From: RPQJ01 sp963754535
GTDB taxonomy: Bacteria; Pseudomonadota; Gammaproteobacteria; Steroidobacterales; Steroidobacteraceae
Direction: 5' to 3'
Assembly: GCA_963754535.1 (NCBI GenBank)
Contig: CAVWGG010000013.1
Coordinates: 6,555 to 70,554 of the forward strand
Length of the DNA: 64,000 bases
The first letter of the stretch is position 1. Each line of letters begins with the position of its first letter. Of this stretch, positions 50,842 to 59,674 are shown piece by piece. A program made the position numbers and the translations under genes. Under the pieces are notes generated by a model. It made no database searches. It was not told the origin of the DNA and saw only the letters and a program-made list of their open reading frames with translations.

Positions 50842-51672
50842 TCAGGCATGCCGAACGGCTGTGCGCCATGCGGTCCAGAGTTTCGACCACGGTGACACTT
50901 CTGCGCGAGTGCGGATCGCGCCTCGAGTCGTGTCGATACGGTCGAGCAGTCGCGAGTGCAGTGCGGCCAGTACCAGGCCCTGGCGCTGGGCGATGCGTTC
51001 GTCCCGGTTCAGCAGAGTTTCCAGCGAGGCCAGCTGGCGCTGCAAGCGCTCCTTCTCACGCCCGAGCACGCCGACGAGGCCGGCCGGAGCCGGGTCGTCG
51101 AGCACGTGCGCGGGATGCACCCCGGCCTGCTCGAGCTGGTCCAGCGGCAGACGCAGGCGGCCGGCGGCGACCTCCGTGTGCAGGTCGCGCAGTGATTCAA
51201 CGCCGGCGATGGAATCACCCAGCCTGCGCGCGAAATCGAGTTCCGCGGCGGTGATGGCGCGGGGCCGGCTCGAGGCCGCGGCTGCCAGTGACTGCACGGA
51301 GCCGCTCGAACGAAACGCCAGCGCGGCCACCTCGTCGGCATCGTTGAGGGCAATGCGCGCCATGTCGATGTCGGCGGCCACCATCACCTCGTGCAGCAGC
51401 GCCACGTCGGCGCCGGCCTCGCGCAATGGCAACAGGCCCCGCGTCACCGGATGCTCGGGCCGTCCGGCCAGCAGTCGATCGACTTCACCGCGCCACCACT
51501 GGAGCCGCGTGTGGGAGGCATCGTGACTCGTCGCACGGACGGTATCCCGGATCTCCGCTTCGAAAGCATAGAGCGCGTTGAGCAGCGGCCGCGCCGGCTC
51601 GGGCGCGTAGAGCACGGCGAAATACCGCAGCGAACCCGGTGGGGTCCCGCGCTGCAACGGATCGTCCGTCAT
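50842..51672 (-). CDS. Squalene/phytoene synthase-like protein, degenerate
   Basis: A 276-residue helical protein of the squalene/phytoene synthase superfamily: RYFAVLYAPEPARPLLNALY, LQWWRGEVDRLLAGRPEHPV and GDSIAGVESLRDLHTEVAAG. The Asp-rich motifs that bind magnesium-diphosphate in true synthases are weak (EAEIRDT and RDLHTEV), which resembles the NDUFAF6-like branch that has lost catalysis. It overlaps the stop of rmuC (ATGA). Role unknown, possibly respiratory complex assembly by analogy only. Confidence 0.7.
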   Translation of the reverse strand: MTDDPLQRGTPPGSLRYFAVLYAPEPARPLLNALYAFEAEIRDTVRATSHDASHTRLQWWRGEVDRLLAGRPEHPVTRGLLPLREAGADVALLHEVMVAADIDMARIALNDADEVAALAFRSSGSVQSLAAAASSRPRAITAAELDFARRLGDSIAGVESLRDLHTEVAAGRLRLPLDQLEQAGVHPAHVLDDPAPAGLVGVLGREKERLQRQLASLETLLNRDERIAQRQGLVLAALHSRLLDRIDTTRGAIRTRAEVSPWSKLWTAWRTAVRHA

Positions 51673-52976
51673 CGCTCGGTCGTCTCGTCCTGGTCCGCGG
51701 TCGGGGGGGATTCTGCGGGCGCATCGGCAATGACCGCGCGCGCGAGTTTTTCGATCGGCGCGAGCTCCTCGATTTCCTTCGCCGGACGCAAGCCGAGTTC
51801 AGTGAACTTCCGCGCACCGGGCAGCACCTGTCGCTCGAGTGAACCGACCGCGGCGTTGTACGCCTCGACGCTCTGGCCCAGCGTCCGCCCCACCTTCGAG
51901 ATGTGCGTGGTGAACGTGGCGAGCCGCTTGTACATGTCCTCGCCGAGTTCCTGGATGCGCAGCGCGTTCTCCGCCAGCGCGTTCTGGCGCCAGCCATAGG
52001 CGACCGCTTTCAGCAGCGCCACGAAGCTGGTCGGCGTCGCGATGATCACGTGCTGCCGGATCGCGTCTTCGAGCAACGACGGCACTTCGGCCACCGCCGC
52101 GCTCAGGAACTGGTCTCCCGGGATGAACAGCACGACGAAGTCGGGGCTCTGCTCGAACTGCGACCAGTACGCCTTCTGCGACAGTTGCCGCACGCGTTCC
52201 TGCACGGCCACGGCATGGCGGCGCAGGGCGACGTCGCGGTCTTCGTCGGTGGTGGCCTCCGCGGCCGTGAGGTAAGCATCGAGCGGTGTCTTGACGTCGA
52301 CCACGATCTGCCGGCCATCGGGCATGTTCACGATCATGTCGGGGCGCAGCGACCCGTCCTCGCCCGGCACGTGGACCTGTTCGAAGAAATCGCAGCGCTC
52401 GACCATGCCTGCCAGTTCGGCCAGCCGTCGCAGCGTCATTTCGCCCCATTGGCCACGCACCTCGGGCCGACGCAGGGCGGTGACGAGGTTGCGGGTCTCG
52501 CGCTGGAGCGTGACCTGGCCGAGCGCGACGCTCTCGATCGAACTGCGCAGGGCCCCGAAGCTTTCCGCGCGTTCCTTCTCGATGCGGGCGATCTGTTCGT
52601 GCGTTTTCTGCAGCGCTTCGCGCACGGGTGCCAACAGTGACTCGACAGCCTTCTCGCGTTCCGTGAGATTGCGGAGCGCGACTTCCTGCTGCTGGCCGAG
52701 GGTCTGGCGCGCGAGTTGCAGGAACACCTCGTTGTTGCCGCGCAGCGCCTGGCCAGCCACCGAGTCGAAGCCGCTGCGCAGGCGCTGCAGCGCCATGTCG
52801 AGCGCCTGGTCGCGTTCCGTGGCGACATCGGCGGCCGATTTGAGTGACGCCTCGGCTGTCGCCAGCCGGACTTCGGCCTCGTGGGTCCTGCGACGCGCAA
52901 TGAGCCAGCCGATGAGCAGGCCGAACGCGAGCCCGAGCGCCGCAAGCACGAAGGACTGGGGGCTGAGTTCGATCAT
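51669..52976 (-). CDS. rmuC: DNA recombination protein RmuC
   Basis: A 435-residue protein with an N-terminal membrane helix (SFVLAALGLAFGLLIGWLIA), a long coiled coil (residues about 30-165), and the RmuC nuclease-like domain: RGQWGEMTLRRLAELAGM, RPDMIVNMPDGRQIVVDVKTPL, FVVLFIPGDQFLSAAV and YGWRQNALAENA. The Asp/Asp-x-Lys arrangement (DMIV...VDVKTP) is PD-(D/E)xK-like. It limits inversion recombination in E. coli. ATG 52976 starts the membrane helix and overlaps the mupP stop (ATGA). Confidence 0.93.
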   Translation of the reverse strand: MIELSPQSFVLAALGLAFGLLIGWLIARRRTHEAEVRLATAEASLKSAADVATERDQALDMALQRLRSGFDSVAGQALRGNNEVFLQLARQTLGQQQEVALRNLTEREKAVESLLAPVREALQKTHEQIARIEKERAESFGALRSSIESVALGQVTLQRETRNLVTALRRPEVRGQWGEMTLRRLAELAGMVERCDFFEQVHVPGEDGSLRPDMIVNMPDGRQIVVDVKTPLDAYLTAAEATTDEDRDVALRRHAVAVQERVRQLSQKAYWSQFEQSPDFVVLFIPGDQFLSAAVAEVPSLLEDAIRQHVIIATPTSFVALLKAVAYGWRQNALAENALRIQELGEDMYKRLATFTTHISKVGRTLGQSVEAYNAAVGSLERQVLPGARKFTELGLRPAKEIEELAPIEKLARAVIADAPAESPPTADQDETTER

Positions 52977-53656
52977 GAGGCGGCCATTGGGTCGAGGTGC
53001 CGCAGCGTCAACCAGTCCATCACGTCCTCGGGCCGCTCGATGATGCCGTGGGCGTTCCACGTTTCCGGATGATCGTGCTCCGCGAGGTAACCCCAGCCCG
53101 CAACCACCGTCTGCATGCCTGCCGCGCGTCCCGCCACGATGTCGCGCTCGGCGTCGCCCACGTAGACGCAGTGATCCGGGGACACCCCGGTCACGGCAGC
53201 GGCGTGCAGCAAGGGCAGGGGATGCGGCTTGCGCTCGTTGACGGTGTCGCCGCTGACCACGCAGCAGGCGCGCCTGGCCAGGTCGAGTTGCTCCAGCAGT
53301 GGGTTGGTGAGCCAGCCCGGCTTGTTCGTCACGATGCCCCAGGGCAGGCCTTCGACCTCGAAGGCTGCGAGCACCGGCTCGAGGCCCGCGAACAGCCGGG
53401 TGCCGGCGGCAAGGTTCTCGGAGTAGATCGCCAGGAACCGCTGGCGCAGTCGCTCGAACTCGTCGCCATGAGCCGATGGGAAACCCACCGTGACCAATCG
53501 CACCGCGCCATGCGACACGGACGATCGCGCAGCGCTGAACGGCAGCGGCTCGAGGCCTTCTTCCTGCCGCAGCAGGTTGAGCGCGCCGATCATGTCCGGC
53601 GCAGTGTCGAGCAGCGTGCCGTCGAGATCGAACAGTATGGCGTGGGCGCGCGTCAT
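52973..53656 (-). CDS. mupP: HAD phosphatase, probable MurNAc-6-phosphate phosphatase MupP
   Basis: A 227-residue HAD hydrolase: ILFDLDGTLLDTAPD (catalytic Asp pair), WGIVTNKPG (motif II) and RKPHPLPLLHAA with YVGDAERDI (motifs III and IV). Sequence alone would also fit phosphoglycolate phosphatase (Gph). The neighbourhood ubiG-mupP-(yciK) is that of Pseudomonas, where MupP feeds the peptidoglycan recycling salvage route, so MupP is preferred. It overlaps ubiG and rmuC by four bases each. Confidence 0.85.
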   Translation of the reverse strand: MTRAHAILFDLDGTLLDTAPDMIGALNLLRQEEGLEPLPFSAARSSVSHGAVRLVTVGFPSAHGDEFERLRQRFLAIYSENLAAGTRLFAGLEPVLAAFEVEGLPWGIVTNKPGWLTNPLLEQLDLARRACCVVSGDTVNERKPHPLPLLHAAAVTGVSPDHCVYVGDAERDIVAGRAAGMQTVVAGWGYLAEHDHPETWNAHGIIERPEDVMDWLTLRHLDPMAAS

Positions 53657-54399
53657 GCGTGCGCGTTCGGCGTTGCGCGCCGCAGGTGCACGAGGTAGTT
53701 GACGCTTGCGTCCATCGTCAGCCGCGTCCTGCGCGTGAACGGATCGTAATCGAGGCCGGCGATGTCGATGACGGTGAGCCCGGCCTCACGCGACCACTGC
53801 CTGAGTTCGGACGGGCGGATGAATTTGTCGTACGTATGCGTGCCGGCCGGCAGCAAGCGCAGCACGTACTCGGCACCGAGAATGGCCATGGCGTACGCCT
53901 TCATGGTCCGGTTCAGCGTCGAGACGAACACGTGGCCGTCCGGCTTCACGAGCCGCCCGAGCGCGTCGATGACCGAGGTGGGATCGGGCACGTGCTCGAG
54001 CATTTCCATGCACGTGACGACGTCGTATTCCCCGGCATGGGCTGCGGCATGCGACTCGGCCGCGTCGAGCACGTAGTTCACCTGGACGCCGGCTTCGAGC
54101 GCATGCAGCTTTGCCACCTGCAGCAGGTCGTCGGCGAGGTCGAGCCCCGTGACCAGCGCACCTTGGCGCGCCATCGCTTCGGCCAGCAGGCCGCCGCCGC
54201 AGCCGACGTCGAGTACCTTCAGCCCGGCCAGGTCCCCGGCGCGTTCGACGTACTGCAGTCGCACGGGATTCAGGTCGTGCAACGGACGCATCTCACCCTG
54301 CGGATCCCACCAGCGACTGGCGGCCGCTTCGAAGCGGGCGATTTCGGCGGGATCGACGTTGCCGTGTTCGTTGACGTGTTCAGGGGCTGCCGGCATCAC
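53653..54399 (-). CDS. ubiG: Ubiquinone biosynthesis O-methyltransferase
   Basis: A 248-residue class I SAM methyltransferase. The N-terminal ARFEAAASRWWDPQGEMRPLH and NPVRLQYVERA are UbiG hallmarks; motif I is VLDVGCGGGLLAEAMA, and TCMEMLEHVPDP and GHVFVSTLNRTMKAYAMAI follow. It carries out both O-methylations in ubiquinone synthesis. Overlaps with the deaminase gene upstream and mupP downstream show one operon. Confidence 0.95.
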   Translation of the reverse strand: MMPAAPEHVNEHGNVDPAEIARFEAAASRWWDPQGEMRPLHDLNPVRLQYVERAGDLAGLKVLDVGCGGGLLAEAMARQGALVTGLDLADDLLQVAKLHALEAGVQVNYVLDAAESHAAAHAGEYDVVTCMEMLEHVPDPTSVIDALGRLVKPDGHVFVSTLNRTMKAYAMAILGAEYVLRLLPAGTHTYDKFIRPSELRQWSREAGLTVIDIAGLDYDPFTRRTRLTMDASVNYLVHLRRATPNAHA

Positions 54400-55730
54400 T
54401 CATTACTCCCGCCATGCGCGGCATCGAACCGGGTACGCCACGCGTCGGCCCGTTCGAGCACGGATTCTTCGTCGATGTAACGCAACGCGCCGGCCGCGAA
54501 GACGCGGCGGCCCGCCACCCAGGTGTCGGTGACCTGCCGCGAACTGCACGCATAGACCAGTGCAGCCTCGACGTCGTGCACTGGCCAGCTGCCGGGCGTG
54601 CGCAGGTTGACGCAGCAGAGGTCGGCCCACTTGCCCGCGACGAGACTGCCCGTGCTGTCGCCGAGCCCGAGCACGCGCGCGCCTTCGAGCGTTGCCATCC
54701 GGAGCAGGTCACGGGCCACGAGCGCACCGGGCCTCGCGCTGACACCGGCGGCGAGCAGGCCGGCGGTGCGCATCTCTGACAGCACATCGAGGTCGTTGTT
54801 GGATGCGGCCCCATCCGTGCCCAGCGCCACGCGCACGCCGCGCCCGAGCAGGTCCGCGCTGGGGCACACGCCGCTGCCGAGCTTGAGGTTCGATTCGGGG
54901 CAATGCACGACGGCGGCGCCACAGGCGGCAATCGCGTCGATATCCGCCGGCGACAGTTGCGTGCCGTGCACCGCCACCAGCAACGGGCTCGCGAACCCGA
55001 GGCGCACCAGCCGGTCCAGCGGACGCGCGCCGTGCCGGGCGATGCTCTCTGCGACTTCCCACGCTGACTCGTGCACGGGCAGGGCCACCGGAATTTCGAG
55101 TTCGTCGGCGAGCCTTCGCACCCGGGCCAGGGTGGCGTCGTCCAGCTCATGCGATGGTTCGAGCGCGAAGTGCGTGGCCACCAGCGCATCGCCACGGTAG
55201 TCGTCCCGCAGCGCCATGCCTTTTTCGATGTATTCGTTGGCGTCGGCCGCCCAGCGCGACGCGGCCTGTTCCACCACGAGGCCAACGCTGACGCGGATGT
55301 GCGCGTCGGCCGCTGCGCGTGCGACCACTTCGGGCCAGAGCTGCATGTCGGCAAAGCAGGTGACGCCGCCGCGCAGCATTTCCGCGATGGCGAGTTCCGT
55401 GCCGTCGCGTACGTACTCCGGGTCGACCCAACGTCGTTCGATCGGCGCGATCGCGTCCTGCAGCCACGGCGCCAGCGGCAGGTTTTCGGCCCGGCCGCGC
55501 AACAGCGTCATGGCGGCATGCGTGTGCGCATTGACCAGTCCAGGCAGGATCGCGTGCTGCGGACGTTCGACGAGTTCGGCGGGCGAGTAGGTGGCGAGCG
55601 CCTCGGCGGTGGGCAGCACGGCGACGATGCGTCCCGCGCGCATCGCCACCGAATGGTCGGCGAGCACGGTGCCGTCGGGTTCGACGGGGAGCACCCAGCG
55701 GGCGCAAACGAGCGTGTCTACCGGCTCCAT
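54396..55730 (-). CDS. 5'-methylthioadenosine/S-adenosylhomocysteine deaminase family
   Basis: A 444-residue amidohydrolase of the TRZ/ATZ-MTA/SAH deaminase group. Metal site 1 is PGLVNAHTHAAMTLLRG (HxH), followed by the His in LPVHESAW, LVAVHGTQL (His) and LGTDGAASNNDLD (Asp). It should deaminate methylthioadenosine, a by-product of polyamine metabolism. The position between gyrA and ubiG, divergent from gyrA, is the same as in Pseudomonas, where the gene encodes an MTA deaminase. First gene of the block deaminase-ubiG-mupP-rmuC. Confidence 0.88.
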   Translation of the reverse strand: MEPVDTLVCARWVLPVEPDGTVLADHSVAMRAGRIVAVLPTAEALATYSPAELVERPQHAILPGLVNAHTHAAMTLLRGRAENLPLAPWLQDAIAPIERRWVDPEYVRDGTELAIAEMLRGGVTCFADMQLWPEVVARAAADAHIRVSVGLVVEQAASRWAADANEYIEKGMALRDDYRGDALVATHFALEPSHELDDATLARVRRLADELEIPVALPVHESAWEVAESIARHGARPLDRLVRLGFASPLLVAVHGTQLSPADIDAIAACGAAVVHCPESNLKLGSGVCPSADLLGRGVRVALGTDGAASNNDLDVLSEMRTAGLLAAGVSARPGALVARDLLRMATLEGARVLGLGDSTGSLVAGKWADLCCVNLRTPGSWPVHDVEAALVYACSSRQVTDTWVAGRRVFAAGALRYIDEESVLERADAWRTRFDAAHGGSNE

Positions 55731-55837
55731 TCAGGGTCTCGCGGATCGGGGCCCGCAGTATACCGGGCGCAGCCCAACCGTACCGGCCAGGACCGCCCGT
55801 GGGAGGGCGTTGAGCGGGCTCGTCGTGGTATCCTTGC

Positions 55838-55863
55838 GGATCGTTTTTGGGCAAAACGGATCC
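55838..55863 (+). promoter_or_regulatory. Hairpin abutting the gyrA start
   Basis: GGATC-GTTTT (55838-55847) pairs with AAAAC-GGATCC (55853-55863) around TGGGC, with one bulge. It ends one base before ATG 55865 and includes the only Shine-Dalgarno-like bases (GGA), so folding could limit gyrA initiation. Confidence 0.4.
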
Positions 55864-55864
55864 C

Positions 55865-58474
55865 ATGTCTGACATCGCGCGCGAACTCCTGCACGTCAAC
55901 CTCGAAGACGAGATGAAGCAGTCGTACCTCGATTACGCGATGAGCGTGATCGTGGGACGCGCGCTGCCCGACGTACGCGACGGACTGAAGCCGGTCCATC
56001 GTCGCGTGCTGTATGCCATGCGCGAGCTCGGCAACGAGTGGAACAAGTCCTACAAGAAGTCGGCCCGCGTCGTCGGCGACGTCATCGGCAAGTACCATCC
56101 GCACGGCGACACGGCCGCGTACGACACCATGGTTCGCATGGCGCAGCCGTTCTCGTTGCGTTACCTGCTGGTCGATGGGCAGGGCAACTTCGGCTCGGTA
56201 GACGGCGACTCGCCGGCCGCCATGCGTTACACCGAAGTCCGCATGTCGCGCCTCGCGGGCGAGCTGCTCGCCGACATCGACAAGGAAACCGTCGAGTTCG
56301 TGCCGAACTACGACGGGTCAGAGATCGAGCCCTCGGTGCTGCCCACGCGCGTGCCGAACCTGCTGATCAACGGTTCGTCGGGCATTGCGGTCGGCATGGC
56401 CACGAACATTCCGCCGCACAACCTGGTCGAGATCGTCAACGCCTGCGTGGCGTACATCGACAATCCGGCCATCACGATTCCTGAACTGATGGAGCACGTG
56501 CCGGGGCCCGACTTCCCGACGGCCGGCATCATCAACGGCGCGCGCGAGATCTACAACGCGTACACGACCGGCCGCGGCCGCATCGTGGTCCGCGCCAAGG
56601 CCGAGATCGAGGAATACGACGACGCCGGCCGCGAGGCCATCATCGTCACCGAACTGCCTTACCAGGTGAACAAGGCGCGCCTGCTCGAGCGCATCGCCGA
56701 CCTCGTGCGCGGCAAGCTGCTTGAAGGCATCTCCGAGCTGCGTGACGAGTCCGACAAGGACGGCATGCGTGTCGTCATCGAACTGAAGCGCAACGAGAAC
56801 GCGGAGATCGTCCTCAACAACCTGTACAAGCAGACGCCGATGGAGTCGGTGTTCGGCGTCAACATGGTGGCGCTGCTCGACGGCCAGCCGCGGCTGCTCA
56901 ACCTCAAGGACATGATCGAGGCGTTCGTCCGCCACCGCCGTGAAGTGGTGACGCGCCGGACCGTATTCGACCTGCGCAAGGCCCGCGACCGCGGCCACAT
57001 CCTCGAAGGCCTCGCGGTCGCGCTGGCCAACATCGATGAAATCATCGCGCTGATCAAGGCATCGCCTACGCCGCCGGAAGCGAAGGCGGCGTTGGTTGCC
57101 CGCGAGTGGCGCGGCGGGGCCGTGCCCGAGATGCTCGCCCGCGCAGGCGACGTCAGCGCGCGTCCCGAAGGCCTCGAAGCAGCCCTCGGCCTGCACGGCG
57201 GCATCTATCGCCTGTCGGAGACGCAGGCCCAGGCCATCCTCGACCTGCGCCTGCATCGCCTCACCGGTCTCGAGCAGGACAAGATCCTCGCCGAGTACGC
57301 CGAGCTGCTGGAGACCATCCGCGACCTCAGCGATATCCTGGCTCGGCCCGAGCGCCTGCTGCAGGTCATCCGCGACGAACTGCTGGCGATCCGCGACCAG
57401 TACGGCGACGAACGCCGCACGCGCATCGAGCGCGACGAATCCGACCTCACGATCGAAGACCTCATCACGCCGCAGGACGTGGTCGTGACGCTGTCGCACG
57501 GCGGTTACGCCAAGTCGCAACCCGTGAGCGAATACCGTGCGCAGGGTCGCGGCGGCCGCGGCCGCTCCGCAACGGCGATGAAGGATGAAGACTTCATCGA
57601 GAAGCTGTTCGTCGCCAACACGCACGACACGCTGCTGTGCTTCTCGAGCCGCGGCCAGTTGTACTGGCTCAAGGTGTACCAGCTGCCGATGGCCGGCCGG
57701 GCCTCGCGTGGCAAGCCGATCGTCAACCTGCTGCCGCTGCAGGAAGGCGAGCGCATCACCGCCGTGCTCCCGATTCGCGAGTACGAAGAAGAAAAGTACA
57801 TCTTCATGGCGACGGCGCTGGGCACGGTCAAGAAGACTTCGCTCGTGGCGTTCTCGCGTCCGCGCACGGCCGGCATCATCGCCGTCGGCCTGGAGGAGGG
57901 CGACCAGCTGGTGGGCGTCGACATCACGGACGGCAAGCGCGACGTGATGATGTTCACCACGGAAGGCAAGGCGATCCGCTTCGCCGAAGACGACGTGCGT
58001 CCGATGGGCCGCAACGCGGCGGGCGTGCGCGGCATCCGCCTGCCGGACGACGAACGCGTCATCTCGCTGATCATTCCGGACCCGCAGGGCCTGATCCTGA
58101 TCGCCTCCGAGAATGGCTACGGCAAGCTGACGTCGGTCGAGGAGTTCCCGGTGCATGGCCGCGGCGGCCAGGGCGTCATCGCGATCCAGACGACCGAGCG
58201 CAACGGCAAGCTGGTCGCGGCCACGCAGGTGGCCACGACGAACGAACTGATGCTGATGAGCTCGGGCGGCACCCTCGTGCGCACCCGGGCCTCGGAAGTG
58301 TCCGTGCTCGGTCGCAACACCCAGGGCGTGAGACTCATTCGACTCGACGACGGTGAGCGCCTGATCGGCGTCGAATCGGTCGAGCCCGAACCGGAGTCGG
58401 ATGCGGAAGTCGTCGAAGGCGAGCCCGCACCGGACGTTGCGGCCACCGACGAAGGCAGCGGGGCAACGCCCTGA
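55865..58474 (+). CDS. gyrA: DNA gyrase subunit A
   Basis: An 869-residue type II topoisomerase subunit. SYLDYAMSVIVGRALPDVRD is the family start. Catalytic Tyr122 (AAMRYTEVRM) and the quinolone region (HPHGDTAAYDT, residues 78-88) keep E. coli numbering, with Thr83 and Asp87. The C-terminal beta-pinwheel begins after residue 500, with the GyrA box as QGRGGRGRSA. The acidic tail (EPEPESDAEVVEGEPA) is common. ATG 55865 is chosen over an upstream TTG because of the conserved MSDIARELL start. A lone gyrA with gyrB elsewhere is normal. Confidence 0.97.
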   Translation: MSDIARELLHVNLEDEMKQSYLDYAMSVIVGRALPDVRDGLKPVHRRVLYAMRELGNEWNKSYKKSARVVGDVIGKYHPHGDTAAYDTMVRMAQPFSLRYLLVDGQGNFGSVDGDSPAAMRYTEVRMSRLAGELLADIDKETVEFVPNYDGSEIEPSVLPTRVPNLLINGSSGIAVGMATNIPPHNLVEIVNACVAYIDNPAITIPELMEHVPGPDFPTAGIINGAREIYNAYTTGRGRIVVRAKAEIEEYDDAGREAIIVTELPYQVNKARLLERIADLVRGKLLEGISELRDESDKDGMRVVIELKRNENAEIVLNNLYKQTPMESVFGVNMVALLDGQPRLLNLKDMIEAFVRHRREVVTRRTVFDLRKARDRGHILEGLAVALANIDEIIALIKASPTPPEAKAALVAREWRGGAVPEMLARAGDVSARPEGLEAALGLHGGIYRLSETQAQAILDLRLHRLTGLEQDKILAEYAELLETIRDLSDILARPERLLQVIRDELLAIRDQYGDERRTRIERDESDLTIEDLITPQDVVVTLSHGGYAKSQPVSEYRAQGRGGRGRSATAMKDEDFIEKLFVANTHDTLLCFSSRGQLYWLKVYQLPMAGRASRGKPIVNLLPLQEGERITAVLPIREYEEEKYIFMATALGTVKKTSLVAFSRPRTAGIIAVGLEEGDQLVGVDITDGKRDVMMFTTEGKAIRFAEDDVRPMGRNAAGVRGIRLPDDERVISLIIPDPQGLILIASENGYGKLTSVEEFPVHGRGGQGVIAIQTTERNGKLVAATQVATTNELMLMSSGGTLVRTRASEVSVLGRNTQGVRLIRLDDGERLIGVESVEPEPESDAEVVEGEPAPDVAATDEGSGATP

Positions 58475-58589
58475 TCCCACGCCCTGATGCACGTCACGCG
58501 GCAGCATAAGCAAATGCCGCGTTGACGGATTCCGCGACGGTCGCGCCTGCTAAACTGCGGTGCGAAAAGCCCTTGCGGAGCGTTCCATC

Positions 58590-59672
58590 ATGACCCGTGT
58601 GTTCAATTTCAGCGCCGGCCCCGCCGCGCTGCCCGTCGATGTGCTCGAACAACTCCGCGACGAGATGCTCGACTGGCACGGCCACGGCATGTCAGTCATG
58701 GAAATGAGCCACCGCGGCAAGGCCTACGTGGGCATTGCGCAGCAGGCGGAAGCGGACCTCCGCGAGTTGATGGCCATCCCGGCCAACTACAAAGTGCTGT
58801 TCCTGCAGGGCGGGGCCACGGCCCAGTTCGCTGCGATCCCGCTCAATCTCACCGCGCCCGGCGCCGTCGTCGACTACGTCAATACGGGTACCTGGTCGAC
58901 GAAGGCCATCGCCGAAGCGAAGCGGTACTGCAAGGTCAACGTCGTGGCCGATGCATCCGCGACGAAGTTCACCACCGTCCCGGCCGAGGCGGGCTGGCAG
59001 CGGTCGCCCGAGGCGGCGTACCTGCACTACACGCCGAACGAGACGATCCACGGCGTCGAGTTCCCGTTCGTGCCCGCGGCCCGCGGCATCCCGCTCATCG
59101 CGGACCTGTCTTCCACGATCCTGTCGCGGCCCATCGACGTCAGCCAGTTCGGCGTGATCTATGCCGGCGCGCAGAAGAACATCGGCCCGGCCGGCCTCGT
59201 GGTCGTCATCGTGCGTGACGACTTGCTCGGCAAGGCCCGCCCCGACACACCCACCGTGTTCGACTGGAAGGCGATGGCCGCCGACGGCTCGATGCTCAAC
59301 ACGCCGGCGACTTACTCGTGGTACGTGGCGGGTGTCGTGTTCCAGTGGCTCAAGCGGCAGGGCGGCGTCGAAGCCATGGAGCGCCTGAACCAGGCGAAGG
59401 CGCGCAAGCTGTACGACGCGATCGATTCCTCGGGCTTCTACAAGAACCCGGTCACCGTCGACTGTCGATCGTGGATGAACGTGCCGTTCACGCTGCCCGA
59501 TGCGGCGCTCGACAAGCCGTTCGTGGAGGGCGCGAAGCAGGCCGGCCTCGTCGCGCTCGAAGGCCACCGCTCCGTCGGCGGCATGCGCGCGAGCATCTAC
59601 AACGCGATGCCGATGGCGGGTGTGGAAGCGCTGGTCGAGTACATGCGCGAGTTCCAGCGGACGAGGGGATAG
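58590..59672 (+). CDS. serC: Phosphoserine aminotransferase
   Basis: A 360-residue class V aminotransferase: MTRVFNFSAGPAALPVDVLE, MSVMEMSHRGKAY, LFLQGGATAQFAAIPLNL, and the PLP lysine in YAGAQKNIGPAG. It converts 3-phosphohydroxypyruvate to phosphoserine (and serves pyridoxal synthesis). ATG 58590 is the conserved start. serA follows 2 bases after the stop, giving two successive steps of serine synthesis side by side. Confidence 0.96.
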   Translation: MTRVFNFSAGPAALPVDVLEQLRDEMLDWHGHGMSVMEMSHRGKAYVGIAQQAEADLRELMAIPANYKVLFLQGGATAQFAAIPLNLTAPGAVVDYVNTGTWSTKAIAEAKRYCKVNVVADASATKFTTVPAEAGWQRSPEAAYLHYTPNETIHGVEFPFVPAARGIPLIADLSSTILSRPIDVSQFGVIYAGAQKNIGPAGLVVVIVRDDLLGKARPDTPTVFDWKAMAADGSMLNTPATYSWYVAGVVFQWLKRQGGVEAMERLNQAKARKLYDAIDSSGFYKNPVTVDCRSWMNVPFTLPDAALDKPFVEGAKQAGLVALEGHRSVGGMRASIYNAMPMAGVEALVEYMREFQRTRG

Positions 59673-59674
59673 CG

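Noticed and set aside
56096..56128. Quinolone-resistance change in gyrA (Thr83)
   Set aside because: Thr at this position is the natural residue in several Gammaproteobacteria such as Pseudomonas, and Asp87 is unchanged.
56318..58513. 731-codon minus-strand frame opposite gyrA
   Set aside because: It mirrors gyrA codon structure in GC-rich DNA, with His/Arg/Asp-rich translation and no family match.
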